64,000 nt of DNA from Halomonas faecis (GCF_010993975.1 NZ_JAACZO010000004.1:62001-126000); one strand, 5' to 3'. Counted from the first letter of the stretch, positions 19,031-27,208 are shown. Numbers and translations are program-made. The notes: generated by a model not told the origin, from the sequence alone.

Positions 19031-20919
19031 CGACCGCACCGCTCTTCCGCGTGCTGGGCAGCCTGGGGCTGCTGGCGGCCCTCGTGCTGTGGCTCGGCCC
19101 GCGTGAGCTCTTCGCCTCGGTGGAGCGTCTCGCTCCCGGCTGGGTATGGCTGGGACTGGTGCTGACGCTGCCTCAGGTGGCGCTCTGCGCCTGGCGCTGG
19201 CGGCTCACCGCGCGACTGCTGGGCTTGCCGCTGGGCTGGCGGCGGGCCCTGCACGACTACTACCTGGCGCTGTTTCTCAATCAGGTGCTGCCCGGCGGGG
19301 TGATGGGCGATGCCGCTCGCGCCTGGCGCCATGCCGACGCCAGCGGGCAGCGCGGCGGTGCCTGGCGGGCGGTGGTCATCGAACGTGCCTCGGGGCAGCT
19401 GGCCATGCTGCTGTTCACCTTGGGCGTGTTGCTCGCCTCACCGCTATGGCATGGCATGCTGGCGCGAGCCTTCCAGGCCGTTGTGCGGCCTCTGGTAGCG
19501 GTTTCGCCGGGCACTTTGGTGCTGAGCCTGCTAGCGCTTGCCCTTGGCTGTGTCGTGACGGTGGGGGGCGTTCGGCGGCTCTATCGGCGGCCGCCCCGGT
19601 TGCTGACGGGGCTGGCCGGCGATCTGCGGCGCAGCCTGCTCGCCGCGTCGGCCTGGCCGCGCCAGCTTGCCGGCTCGCTGCTGGTGGTGGCGAGCTATGC
19701 CTTGGTGTTCGTCTGTGCGGCGCGCGCCATCGGCGTGACGCTGCCTCTCGGTACGCTGCTGGCTCTGGCGCCGCCGGTGCTCATCGCCATGCTGGTGCCG
19801 GTGGCGGTGGCCGGCTGGGGCGTGCGCGAGGGCGCCGCGGCGCTGGTGTGGGCGGCAGTGGGGCTGCCTCCGGCTCAGGGCGTTGCCGTCTCGGCGACCT
19901 ACGGCATCCTGGTGCTGGTGGCCAGCCTGCCGGGTGCGCTCTGCCTGCTGGTCGATCTGGCGCGGCGTCGCCACAGCTCAGGGCGCGGCAGCGGTGGAGT
20001 GGCGCAGGGCGAGGTCGAAAAGCGTGTCGCTGCCGCAGGCGAAGGTGCGCATCATGGGGCGACGCGCCTCGGCCAGCGTGTCGATGGGCGCGAGAGTCAG
20101 GCCGGGGCGGCCGGAGCCGATCAGCAGCGGCGCCACCAGCAGGTGCAGGCGGTCGAGCACGTCGGCCTGGAGAAAGCGCGACACCGTGAGTCCACCGCCC
20201 TCCACCAGCACCCGCGTCAGCCCGCGCGAGGCCAGCAGATCGAGCACGTCGGCCGGGGGGAAGCCGCCATCGTCGAGTGGCAGGGCGAGGCGGGTCACGT
20301 GGTCGGCCTGAGCGTCCGGCCGGACGACCCCTTCACCGATCAAATGCAGCGTGGGTGCGGTGGCGTCGTTCAGCAGGTGCCGTTCGGCGGGCACCCGGCC
20401 GTGCGGGTCGAGGAGCACCCGCACCGGGTGGCGGCCGGTCACGTGGCGCACGGTGAGCCGGGGGTCGTCGGCGGCCGCGGTGCCCGCGCCCACCACCACG
20501 GCGTCGACCAGGGCGCGCAGACGGTGCAGATGGACCCGGCTTTCGCGACCGTTGACGTAGTGGGAGTGACCGCTCTCGGTGGCGATGCGCCCGTCCAGGC
20601 TCTGGCCGAGCTGAGCGATGGCCAGAGGCCCGCGATGGGCTGCCACCGGGGCCAGGCTATCGAGCAATGCGCGCGCCGCCGCGTTCACCGGCGTCGTGGC
20701 CTGCCAGCCGCCTGCCGCCGTGAAACGCACGACGCGGTCATCCGTGGCCGTGCCGTGGGCTTCTCGCTGCAACTGATCCCAGGCCGTGGCGAGATCGAGT
20801 TCAGAGGCGGGGTCGCGCATGCTGGCTCCGTCGTGGAATGTCATCGAGCAGGATGCGTCGAACGCCGCGACTTCACAAGCGGCAGAGGGCGCCCAAGGAG
20901 TGCGACATGCATCAGGTAG
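19027..20919 (+). CDS. Lysylphosphatidylglycerol-synthase-TM / UPF0104 flippase-like membrane protein with long antisense read-through tail
   Basis: Begins at a GTG overlapping the methyltransferase stop. The first ~315 residues form a multi-helix membrane protein of the UPF0104/LPG-synthase transmembrane type, with the family landmark LNQVLPGGVMGDAARAWR and later GVREGAAALVWAAVGL. Such domains flip or expose lipid-linked or amphipathic products. Homologues usually stop at about this length (near 19980). Here the frame has no stop until 20917, so the predicted protein is 630 residues, with the whole second half hydrophilic, low-complexity and antisense to the reductase gene. The biologically relevant C-terminus is uncertain; a frameshift, a lost stop or real read-through are all possible. 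Confidence 0.7.
   Translation: MTTAPLFRVLGSLGLLAALVLWLGPRELFASVERLAPGWVWLGLVLTLPQVALCAWRWRLTARLLGLPLGWRRALHDYYLALFLNQVLPGGVMGDAARAWRHADASGQRGGAWRAVVIERASGQLAMLLFTLGVLLASPLWHGMLARAFQAVVRPLVAVSPGTLVLSLLALALGCVVTVGGVRRLYRRPPRLLTGLAGDLRRSLLAASAWPRQLAGSLLVVASYALVFVCAARAIGVTLPLGTLLALAPPVLIAMLVPVAVAGWGVREGAAALVWAAVGLPPAQGVAVSATYGILVLVASLPGALCLLVDLARRRHSSGRGSGGVAQGEVEKRVAAAGEGAHHGATRLGQRVDGRESQAGAAGADQQRRHQQVQAVEHVGLEKARHRESTALHQHPRQPARGQQIEHVGRGEAAIVEWQGEAGHVVGLSVRPDDPFTDQMQRGCGGVVQQVPFGGHPAVRVEEHPHRVAAGHVAHGEPGVVGGRGARAHHHGVDQGAQTVQMDPAFATVDVVGVTALGGDAPVQALAELSDGQRPAMGCHRGQAIEQCARRRVHRRRGLPAACRRETHDAVIRGRAVGFSLQLIPGRGEIEFRGGVAHAGSVVECHRAGCVERRDFTSGRGRPRSATCIR
19978..20820 (-). CDS. RibD C-terminal-domain reductase (stand-alone pyrimidine/pterin reductase)
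   Basis: A 280-residue protein related to the reductase half of RibD and to archaeal ArfC, which reduces the ribosyl side chain of 2,5-diamino-6-ribosylamino-pyrimidinone phosphate with NADPH. Visible motifs are IAQLGQSLDGRIAT, VNGRESRVHLHRLRALVDAVVVGAGTAAADDPRLTVR and VLVEGGGLTVSRFL, the last being the nucleotide-binding loop. The deaminase domain of RibD is absent. The start at 20820 has GGAG six bases upstream. It is head-to-head with the GTP cyclohydrolase II gene with only 86 bases between them, so they likely share a regulatory region. Confidence 0.88.
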   Translation of the reverse strand: MRDPASELDLATAWDQLQREAHGTATDDRVVRFTAAGGWQATTPVNAAARALLDSLAPVAAHRGPLAIAQLGQSLDGRIATESGHSHYVNGRESRVHLHRLRALVDAVVVGAGTAAADDPRLTVRHVTGRHPVRVLLDPHGRVPAERHLLNDATAPTLHLIGEGVVRPDAQADHVTRLALPLDDGGFPPADVLDLLASRGLTRVLVEGGGLTVSRFLQADVLDRLHLLVAPLLIGSGRPGLTLAPIDTLAEARRPMMRTFACGSDTLFDLALRHSTAAAP

Positions 20920-22013
20920 AACGCGCCATCTTCGATTTGCGACGCGGCTTGCCGGTGCTGATCGGCGAGGCGTCGGCGCCGCTGCTGGTGCAGCCGGTGG
21001 AGAGCGCCGCCGACACCGCGGTGGCGACTCTCGCTGACCGGGCCGGTTCGCCGCCGGCGCTGGTGCTCAGCCGCCATCGTCTGGCCTGGCTGGGCCACCC
21101 CCGCGCGACCCCGGCGCTGCTCGCCCTGCCGCCCGGACTCGAGGGCGAGCGTCTGGCGGCGGTGGCGTTCGGCGCCGAGCCGGAGCTGGGTGTCTGGGCC
21201 GATGCCTTGGTCGATGCCGACCCGGCAGAGCGTGCCGCCCTGGCGCTGATGCGCCGGGCCCTGCTGATTCCCGCCGCGCTGGTGGCGCGGGTGGCTCCCG
21301 CCCGGCGAGATGCCGTGGCCGCCGAGGTGGCCGACGGCACCCTTCTCGAGGTGCCCGCCGAGGCGGCGGCGCGCTGCCAGGAGACGCACGGGCTGCTCAA
21401 GCGCATCAGCGAGGCGCGCATTCCCCTGGAGGACGCCTTCGACAGCCGCTTCATCCTGTTCCGCGAGCCCGATGGCCTGCGCGAGCACGTGGCGGTGGTG
21501 ATCGGCGAACCGCAAGCCGCTGCCGGGCCGGTGCCGCTGCGTTTGCACTCCGCCTGTCTCACCGGCGACCTGTTCGGCAGCCTGCGCTGCGACTGCGGCG
21601 AGCAGCTGCGCAACGCCGTGGCCGAGATCGAAGCGCTGGGTGGCGGGGTGCTGCTCTACTTGGCGCAGGAGGGGCGCGGCATCGGCCTGGCCAACAAGCT
21701 GCGTGCCTATACCCGCCAGGACGCCGGCCTGGACACGCTGGATGCCGACCACAGCCTGGGCTTCGCCGAGGACGAGCGGCGCTACGCGGTGGCGGTGGAC
21801 ATGCTGGCCTCGCTGGGCATTCACCGCGTGCAACTGCTCACCAACAACCCGCGCAAGGTCGCCGCCCTGACCGACGGCGGCATCGAGGTGGTGTCGCGTC
21901 AGGCACTCTACGGCACCCTCAACGACCACAACCGGCGCTACCTGAGTGCCAAGGCGGAGCGTGCCGGCCACCTGCTGGAGGGGGTGCTCAACGGGAAGGC
22001 GACGCGGCGTTGA
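20907..22013 (+). CDS. GTP cyclohydrolase II with unusual N-terminal domain (RibA-like)
   Basis: A 368-residue protein with AAGGAG upstream. Residues ~165-368 are a complete RibA domain: zinc cysteines C217, C228 and C230 in HSACLTGDLFGSLRCDC, EGRGIGL (255-261) and LLTNNPRKV. It should open the GTP ring, release formate and give diaminopyrimidinone ribotide. The first ~160 residues (VERAIFDLRRGLPVLIGE opening) look like a remnant of the DHBP synthase domain of RibBA, but lack its DDEDRENEGD acidic signature. Housekeeping riboflavin synthesis normally uses a short RibA or active RibBA, so this copy is probably specialised for the neighbouring cluster. Its 3' end overlaps the convergent creatininase gene by 26 bases. 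Confidence 0.87.
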   Translation: MHQVERAIFDLRRGLPVLIGEASAPLLVQPVESAADTAVATLADRAGSPPALVLSRHRLAWLGHPRATPALLALPPGLEGERLAAVAFGAEPELGVWADALVDADPAERAALALMRRALLIPAALVARVAPARRDAVAAEVADGTLLEVPAEAAARCQETHGLLKRISEARIPLEDAFDSRFILFREPDGLREHVAVVIGEPQAAAGPVPLRLHSACLTGDLFGSLRCDCGEQLRNAVAEIEALGGGVLLYLAQEGRGIGLANKLRAYTRQDAGLDTLDADHSLGFAEDERRYAVAVDMLASLGIHRVQLLTNNPRKVAALTDGGIEVVSRQALYGTLNDHNRRYLSAKAERAGHLLEGVLNGKATRR

Positions 22014-22803
22014 GCGGCGGCGCTCGATGGGTTTCCCGAATGACCCGCGCCAGCGCCTCGCCATAGTGCGCGGCCAGTCGAGCGCCGAGAGCCGCCGTGC
22101 CCAGAGTGGCGTCGCCCACCACGCCGCCGGGGTGCAGGTCCTCGGCCAGCCAGGCGAACGGGGCGGCGCCCTCGGGCGCCAGCAGCCAACCGGCGTCGGC
22201 CATTGCCTCGCCGCTCGAGGGCGGGCGGTCGAGGGCGTCGAGGCGCACCTTGTGCGGTGCGAGGTGGTGCATCAGGGCCGTCTCCAGCGCTCCGCCGTGG
22301 AGGCCATGGCGCCACTCCGCGTCGGGCAGCGCGGCACGCAGCTCGGGTGGGGGTGACAGTCGTGGGTAGTGCACCTTGACCACGCGCAGGGCATGGCGAC
22401 GGCGCAGTGCCAGGGCGGCGATGTCGATCACCGCGTTGTTGCCGCCGTGGCCGTTGAGCAACACCAGTCTCGACAGTCCGGCTCTTGCCACGCCGTCGCC
22501 CAGTGCTTCCAGGGTGGCGATGGCGACCTGGGGAGGCAGGCTCAGGGTTCCGGAAAAGCTCAGATGCTCGTCGCTGGTGCCCACGGCCAGGCTGGGCAGC
22601 ATCACTAGAGGAAGGTCGTCGGGCAGGCGTTCCAGGGCGGCGTCGAGCAGCCCCTCGCCGATGTCGAGATCGGTGGCCAGCGGCAGGTGGGCGCCGTGCT
22701 GCTCGATGGCCCCGACGACCGCTACGGCCACGCTGTCAGGGTCGAGGCAGGCCAGCTCTCGGCTGGTGAGGTCCTGCCAGCGGGGAAAGCGGGTTTCGCT
22801 CAT
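21988..22803 (-). CDS. Creatininase-family amidohydrolase (ArfB/MftE-like)
   Basis: A 271-residue metal-dependent amidohydrolase. The metal ligands are intact: E34 and H36 in GAIEQHGAHLPL, D45 in ATDLDIG, H119 in LNGHGGN and E174 in HGGALETAL. Family members include creatininase, the archaeal formamide deformylase ArfB of the riboflavin/F420 pathway, and peptide-cleaving MftE. AGGAG precedes the ATG. It is the last gene of the opgG-opgH-fkbM run by a 4-base overlap, yet it also faces the GTP cyclohydrolase II gene, whose ring-opened products carry amide bonds this family could hydrolyse. Which pathway it serves is unresolved. Confidence 0.85.
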   Translation of the reverse strand: MSETRFPRWQDLTSRELACLDPDSVAVAVVGAIEQHGAHLPLATDLDIGEGLLDAALERLPDDLPLVMLPSLAVGTSDEHLSFSGTLSLPPQVAIATLEALGDGVARAGLSRLVLLNGHGGNNAVIDIAALALRRRHALRVVKVHYPRLSPPPELRAALPDAEWRHGLHGGALETALMHHLAPHKVRLDALDRPPSSGEAMADAGWLLAPEGAAPFAWLAEDLHPGGVVGDATLGTAALGARLAAHYGEALARVIRETHRAPPLNAASPSR

Positions 22804-23603
22804 GCTCGACGCTCCTGGATGGCTGAAGATTGGGCCGTCGTATCCACCCGGCGCGCATAGAGATCGCCGGAGGCGAGGCCCTCGGCGCCGGCGGCGAGCC
22901 ACTGGCGGGCTGCCGCCGGAGACTGCCATTCGGCCCACCGCCAGCGTCGGCTTTCGCCGGCAATGGCGTTGAAGCGGTAGTCGCCCAAGGCTTCCAGGCG
23001 CGCCACGCACGCTTCGGCCACCTCCAGGGCGCCGTCGACGAACTCCACCGACAGCGCCGCGAGCGGCCGACTCAAGCCGTCGAGCACCTGCGCCTCGAAG
23101 CCTTCCACATCGATCTTGCAGAAGCGCGGCTCGCCGTACTCGGCGATCAGGGCGTCCAGCGTGGTGACCGGTACCGTGACGCGCTCCTCCCAGCGTACCT
23201 GACGGAAGCCGGGGTTGCGTGCGGCGAGAGTGTCGCGCCAGCGTTCGGCCAGCGTGGAGACGGTGGGCGTGGCGCGGCTCACGGCGAGCTCGGCTTGGCC
23301 CGGCGCAGCCCCGGCGGCGTAGGCCAGCAAGGTGACGCCGGGCCGCCGACCCACCAGGCGGTTCAGCCAGGCGTAGAGCGCCGGCTGTGGCTCCAGGGCC
23401 ACCACGCGCGCTCCCAGCCCGACGAAAGCGGCGGTGCGGTCGCCGAGGTGGGCGCCCACGTCGAAGGCCAGGTCGCCGGGGCCCAGGAAGTCGGCGTAGA
23501 GCCGGCGCAGGCCGGGCTGGCGGCCGGGCCGCCAATAGACGGCCAGCGAGCGGGCGATGCCCAGACCCTGACGCAGCCGGGCGGCGAGGGGGCGTCTCGT
23601 CAT
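22800..23603 (-). CDS. FkbM-family methyltransferase
   Basis: A 267-residue SAM-dependent O-methyltransferase. Motif I is AFDVGAHLGDRTAAFVGLG, with VVALEPQPALYAWL after it, and the FkbM signature KIDVEGFEAQVLDGL near residues 170-184. The start at 23603 overlaps the opgH stop (23600-23603), and the stop overlaps the creatininase start. FkbM enzymes often methylate sugar hydroxyls, so modification of the periplasmic glucan made by OpgGH is a reasonable inference. Cytoplasmic; no membrane helices. Confidence 0.88.
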   Translation of the reverse strand: MTRRPLAARLRQGLGIARSLAVYWRPGRQPGLRRLYADFLGPGDLAFDVGAHLGDRTAAFVGLGARVVALEPQPALYAWLNRLVGRRPGVTLLAYAAGAAPGQAELAVSRATPTVSTLAERWRDTLAARNPGFRQVRWEERVTVPVTTLDALIAEYGEPRFCKIDVEGFEAQVLDGLSRPLAALSVEFVDGALEVAEACVARLEALGDYRFNAIAGESRRWRWAEWQSPAAARQWLAAGAEGLASGDLYARRVDTTAQSSAIQERRA

Positions 23604-25504
23604 GCTGGTCGCTCCCTGCTCTGGCGGCGTGTCAGTGGTTGTTCGGGCATGGCGCGAGGCGCCTCGAGGGGCGGTGGCCAGGGGCTGTCGCCGGGGTGGC
23701 CAGTCGCTGCCGGGGCGAACGTCAGCAGGGCCGTGTCCGCCGCCGGGCGGCGGGTGGCCAGCAGCCCCCTCCGGGTGAGTACGTCGGCACGCACGCCGCT
23801 CAGGCGCACCAGCAGCGGGGAGAGGATGAGGCCGGCCCAGATCGGGGCCAGCCACCAGAACAGCAGCGGGGCGTAGACGTGTATCGCTGCCGCCCAGGCG
23901 ACCCCCAGCGCGGCGAACGGCGCCGTGTGACCCAGCGCAGCACGCCAGGGCACCGGCCGGCCTTCGCGGGGCTGGGCCGACCAGGCGATCCGGCCACCGG
24001 CCAGCACCTCGAGCACGAAGCGGCTGTGGAAGGCCATCATCAAAGGGGCGAGCAGCACGGCGACCAGTGCCTCGGTGAAGGCCGAAACGATGAGACGCCA
24101 GGCGCCGCCGAAGGCCGCAGCGCGCCGGGCCAGGGCCAGCGTCAGCCCCATCAGCTTGGGGGCGAAGAGCAGTGCCAGGGTCAGCGCGAAGAGGCTGGCG
24201 ATCAGCTCCGGGTGCGCCTCGGGCCACATCGGGAAGAGTTGCGGCGCCTCACGGAAGTAGCTAGGCGCCTGGCGGGCGCGCAGGGCGGCGTCGAGGCTGC
24301 CCAGCGCCAGGATGGCCAGCCACAGTAGGGAGGCCACGAAGGCCATGGCGCCCATCATGAAGTGCAGGCGGCTCAGCGGATGCAGGCCGGGAACGGCGAT
24401 CAAGCGTAGATGCTGCAGGTTGCCCTGGGTCCAGCGGCGATCGCGGCGCGCATAGTCGAGCAGGTTGCCGGGCATCTCCTCGTAGCTGCCGCCCAGGCGG
24501 GTGTCGAGCTGTACCTGCCAACCGCCGCGGCGCAGCAGTGCCGCTTCGACGAAGTCGTGGCTGAGTATCTCGCCGCCCAGCGGGGGGCGGCCCGGCAGCG
24601 GCGGCAGCCCGGCACAGGCGGTGAAGGCCTCCAGGCGCAGGATGGCGTTGTGGCCCCAGTAGTTGGCGGTGTCGCCCTGCCAGACGCTCTGGCCGGCGGC
24701 GAGCATCGGCGCGTAGAGGGCGGCGGCGAACTGGGAGAGCCGGCCGAACAGGGTGCACTGGCGGGCGGGCAGCGGCACCGTCTGGATCAGCGCCACTTCC
24801 GGGCGAGCCTGAAGGGCGCGCACCAGGCCGACCAGACAACTGCCGGTGAGGCGGCTGTCGGCATCGAGGCCGATCAGGAAGTCGTAGCGGCCTCCCCAGC
24901 GGCGACAGAAGTCGGCGAGGTTGCCGGCCTTGCGCCCGCGGTTGTCGGCACGGCGCCGGTAATGCAGGGGCAGCCGCCCCGCCAGCCGGCGCTGCAATGC
25001 CGCCACGGCGTCGGCCTCGGCATCGGCGATGGTCGGGTCGGTGGTATCGCTGAGCACGAAGGCTTCGAAGTGCTGCGCTTCGCCGGTGGCGATCAACGAC
25101 TCGGCGGTGGCCTCCAGGGCGGCGACGACCTGCTGCGGAACTTCGTTGTGGATGGGCATGGCGAGCACGGTGCGTCGGCGCAGCGGCATGCCCTCCTCAT
25201 CCATCCGGGCAGGCAGAGGCGCCAGGGTGAGCGGGTCGCGGCGTGTCAGGCAGAGCACGAAGCCGGCCAGCGCCGACCAGAAGGCGAGGGCGATCCACGC
25301 GAAGGTGAGAGTGAACAGCGACAGCAGCGCCAGCTCGAGAACGGCCAGTCCGTCGGCGGCGAGGATGCGTGCCATCAGGCCGGCACCGGCCAGGGTGGTG
25401 GCGCCCACGGCAAAGGCCAGCAGACCGCGCCGCACGCCCAGTCCGGGTAGCGGTGCAACGGCTGGACGGGACGACTCAGCGCGACTCGGAGGGGTACCAG
25501 ACAT
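23600..25504 (-). CDS. opgH: Glucans biosynthesis glucosyltransferase OpgH (short form)
   Basis: A 634-residue inner-membrane GT2 enzyme that polymerises the beta-glucan backbone of osmoregulated periplasmic glucans from UDP-glucose. Two N-terminal helices precede the catalytic domain (AMPIHNEVP, VLSDTTDP, LIGLDADSRLTG, SHDFVEAALLRRGGW, then RRWTQGN, the Q/RxxRW-type motif). Several helices follow. Escherichia MdoH is about 850 residues; this copy has a short cytoplasmic N-terminus, as in several other proteobacteria. It overlaps the end of opgG by 29 bases and fkbM by 4, which indicates one operon. Confidence 0.93.
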   Translation of the reverse strand: MSGTPPSRAESSRPAVAPLPGLGVRRGLLAFAVGATTLAGAGLMARILAADGLAVLELALLSLFTLTFAWIALAFWSALAGFVLCLTRRDPLTLAPLPARMDEEGMPLRRRTVLAMPIHNEVPQQVVAALEATAESLIATGEAQHFEAFVLSDTTDPTIADAEADAVAALQRRLAGRLPLHYRRRADNRGRKAGNLADFCRRWGGRYDFLIGLDADSRLTGSCLVGLVRALQARPEVALIQTVPLPARQCTLFGRLSQFAAALYAPMLAAGQSVWQGDTANYWGHNAILRLEAFTACAGLPPLPGRPPLGGEILSHDFVEAALLRRGGWQVQLDTRLGGSYEEMPGNLLDYARRDRRWTQGNLQHLRLIAVPGLHPLSRLHFMMGAMAFVASLLWLAILALGSLDAALRARQAPSYFREAPQLFPMWPEAHPELIASLFALTLALLFAPKLMGLTLALARRAAAFGGAWRLIVSAFTEALVAVLLAPLMMAFHSRFVLEVLAGGRIAWSAQPREGRPVPWRAALGHTAPFAALGVAWAAAIHVYAPLLFWWLAPIWAGLILSPLLVRLSGVRADVLTRRGLLATRRPAADTALLTFAPAATGHPGDSPWPPPLEAPRAMPEQPLTRRQSRERPA

Positions 25505-27023
25505 GATTCCAGGTCTCGCTGATCACTCGGTCGCGCAGGCTGAGGTGCAGGCGCAGGTCGGCGGGTCTTTCGCCGTCCGGGTCGAGGCGAAAGGAGGCGC
25601 GCCAGCCGCTTCCGTCGGGCAGCGGTTGTGCCTGGCGGTGGCGCACTTCGCCCCGGTTCGCCTCGACGTTGACGGTGACGGGCTGGTCCGCCGCCAGCCC
25701 CTCCAGCTCGCCGCCGCGGAAGTCGACCAGGAAGTGGCGGCGACTGGCCGGGGCCGGATCGGCGCGTCCGGGAACGCCGCCCCATCCCTGCCGGGTGCGC
25801 ACCACCCGGGCCAGGTGCTGCTCGGGAAGATTGGCGTCGAAGGTGCGGATGCGATAGCGCAGGGTGCGCGACTCGCCCTCGCGTAGCGGCGCCTCGGCGA
25901 CCCAGTAGGCGACGATGTTGTCGTGGGTCTCGTCGGGGGCGGGGAGCTCCACCAGTTCCACGCCGCCGGGGCCCCAGTCGTCGAGGGGCTCCACCCACAG
26001 GCTGGGGCGACGTTCGTAGCGCGCCTCCAGGTCGAGGTAGTGATCGAAGTCGCGGTTGCGCTGAACCAGACCGAAGCCGCGTGGCCCGTCGTCGCGCAGC
26101 GAGGTGACGCGCAGCTCGCGGGGGTTGTTGAGCGGTCGCCAGATCCATTCGCCGCCCGCGGTGTGCATCAGCAGCCCCTCGGAGTCGTGCACGTGGGGGC
26201 GGTAGTCGTCTACCGGGCGGGGCGTGGTGTCGCCGTGGGCGAACATGCTGGTGAGCGGGGCGACACCGAGTTTCTCCACGTCGCGGCGGGCGAAGAGGCG
26301 TTTCTCGACGGTGACCTCGACGTTCTTGCGGGGCACGATGTCGAAACGGTAGGCACCGGCCAGCGAAGGGCTGTCGAGCAGCGCCAGCACCGTCATCCGG
26401 GTGGCGTCGGGGTCGGGCTCGACCAGCCAGAACTCGCGGAAGGCGGGAAATTCCTCGCCGCCGGAAGTGGCGACGTCGATGGCCAGGCCCCGCGCCGAGA
26501 GACCGTAGCCCTGGTCGCGCCCCACCAGGCGGAAGTAGCTGGCGCCGAGAAAGACGGCGAACTCATCGTGGTACTCGGCGCCGTTGAGCGGATAGTGCAG
26601 GCGAAAGCCGGCGTGACCGGCGCCGTCGAGGTCCGCGTCGGCAAGCGGTGCGGCTGCGTCGTCGTAGCGGAAGCGCGCGGGATCGAAGGCGAGCGGTTGG
26701 CTCTCGCCGTCTTCCACCACGTGCAACTGGACGGGTGCATCGAACAGGAAGCCGGTATGGAAGAGCTGCACGCTGAACAGGGCCTCGTCTCGCCACAGGG
26801 CCGCCTCGGGGCGGAAGCGGATCTGCCGGTAGGTGTCGTAGTCGAGATCGCGCAGGGCGGCGGGCAGTTCGCCGCTATCCTCGCGATACTCGTCGTCGGC
26901 CAGCGTCTGGGCCCGCTCGGTGACCCGGTCGAACAGGGCGGCCACCTCGTCCTCGGTGGTAGCCTGGGCGCTGCCGCAAAGCATCAGCAGCGCAACGCCC
27001 ATGGTCGGGAGAATGGGTGACAT
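25476..27023 (-). CDS. opgG: Glucans biosynthesis protein G (periplasmic OpgG/MdoG family)
   Basis: A 515-residue secreted protein. The ATG at 27023 is chosen because GGAGGAAGGAACC lies directly upstream and it yields a Sec signal peptide ending AQA (residue 21). The mature protein has the MdoG pattern: DYDTYRQIRFRPEAALW near the N-terminus, YPLNGAEYHDEFAVFLGASYFR, and WIWRPLNNPRELRVTSL mid-protein. MdoG proteins bind or cleave the nascent glucan in the periplasm and are needed for branching. It is the first gene of the opgG-opgH-fkbM-creatininase operon, transcribed away from the phosphoglycerol-transferase-like gene. Confidence 0.93.
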   Translation of the reverse strand: MSPILPTMGVALLMLCGSAQATTEDEVAALFDRVTERAQTLADDEYREDSGELPAALRDLDYDTYRQIRFRPEAALWRDEALFSVQLFHTGFLFDAPVQLHVVEDGESQPLAFDPARFRYDDAAAPLADADLDGAGHAGFRLHYPLNGAEYHDEFAVFLGASYFRLVGRDQGYGLSARGLAIDVATSGGEEFPAFREFWLVEPDPDATRMTVLALLDSPSLAGAYRFDIVPRKNVEVTVEKRLFARRDVEKLGVAPLTSMFAHGDTTPRPVDDYRPHVHDSEGLLMHTAGGEWIWRPLNNPRELRVTSLRDDGPRGFGLVQRNRDFDHYLDLEARYERRPSLWVEPLDDWGPGGVELVELPAPDETHDNIVAYWVAEAPLREGESRTLRYRIRTFDANLPEQHLARVVRTRQGWGGVPGRADPAPASRRHFLVDFRGGELEGLAADQPVTVNVEANRGEVRHRQAQPLPDGSGWRASFRLDPDGERPADLRLHLSLRDRVISETWNHVWYPSESR

Positions 27024-27208
27024 GGTTCCTTCCTCCCGGGTGCGATGATCCCTCAACGTGAAGTGTCGTCGGTTTGTGGGCATCCTGCACGGCATCTCAG
27101 TGTCCAAGTGTAAGCGTTACGATAATTGTACAAGGGTATTGTAGTGTACATAGCATCGCGCTGCGTTACCCTGCTTCGAAAAGACGAAGGAACGGAAGAC
27201 AAAAGAGA
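27024..27208. promoter_or_regulatory. AT-rich divergent promoter region with two TGTACA palindromes
   Basis: This 185-base gap lies between opgG (minus) and the alkaline-phosphatase-superfamily gene (plus). Its centre (27110-27155) is markedly AT-rich for this genome. TGTACA occurs at 27127-27132 and 27145-27150, 18 bases apart. TTGTAC (27126-27131) and TACATA (27147-27152) resemble sigma70 boxes at a short 15-base spacing. Precise start sites cannot be assigned. Confidence 0.4.

Noticed and set aside
22800..24227. Extending the FkbM methyltransferase upstream to about 475 residues
   Set aside because: The upstream in-frame part is Arg/Ala/Pro-rich and lies out of frame over opgH; the ATG at 23603 overlapping the opgH stop gives the normal family length.
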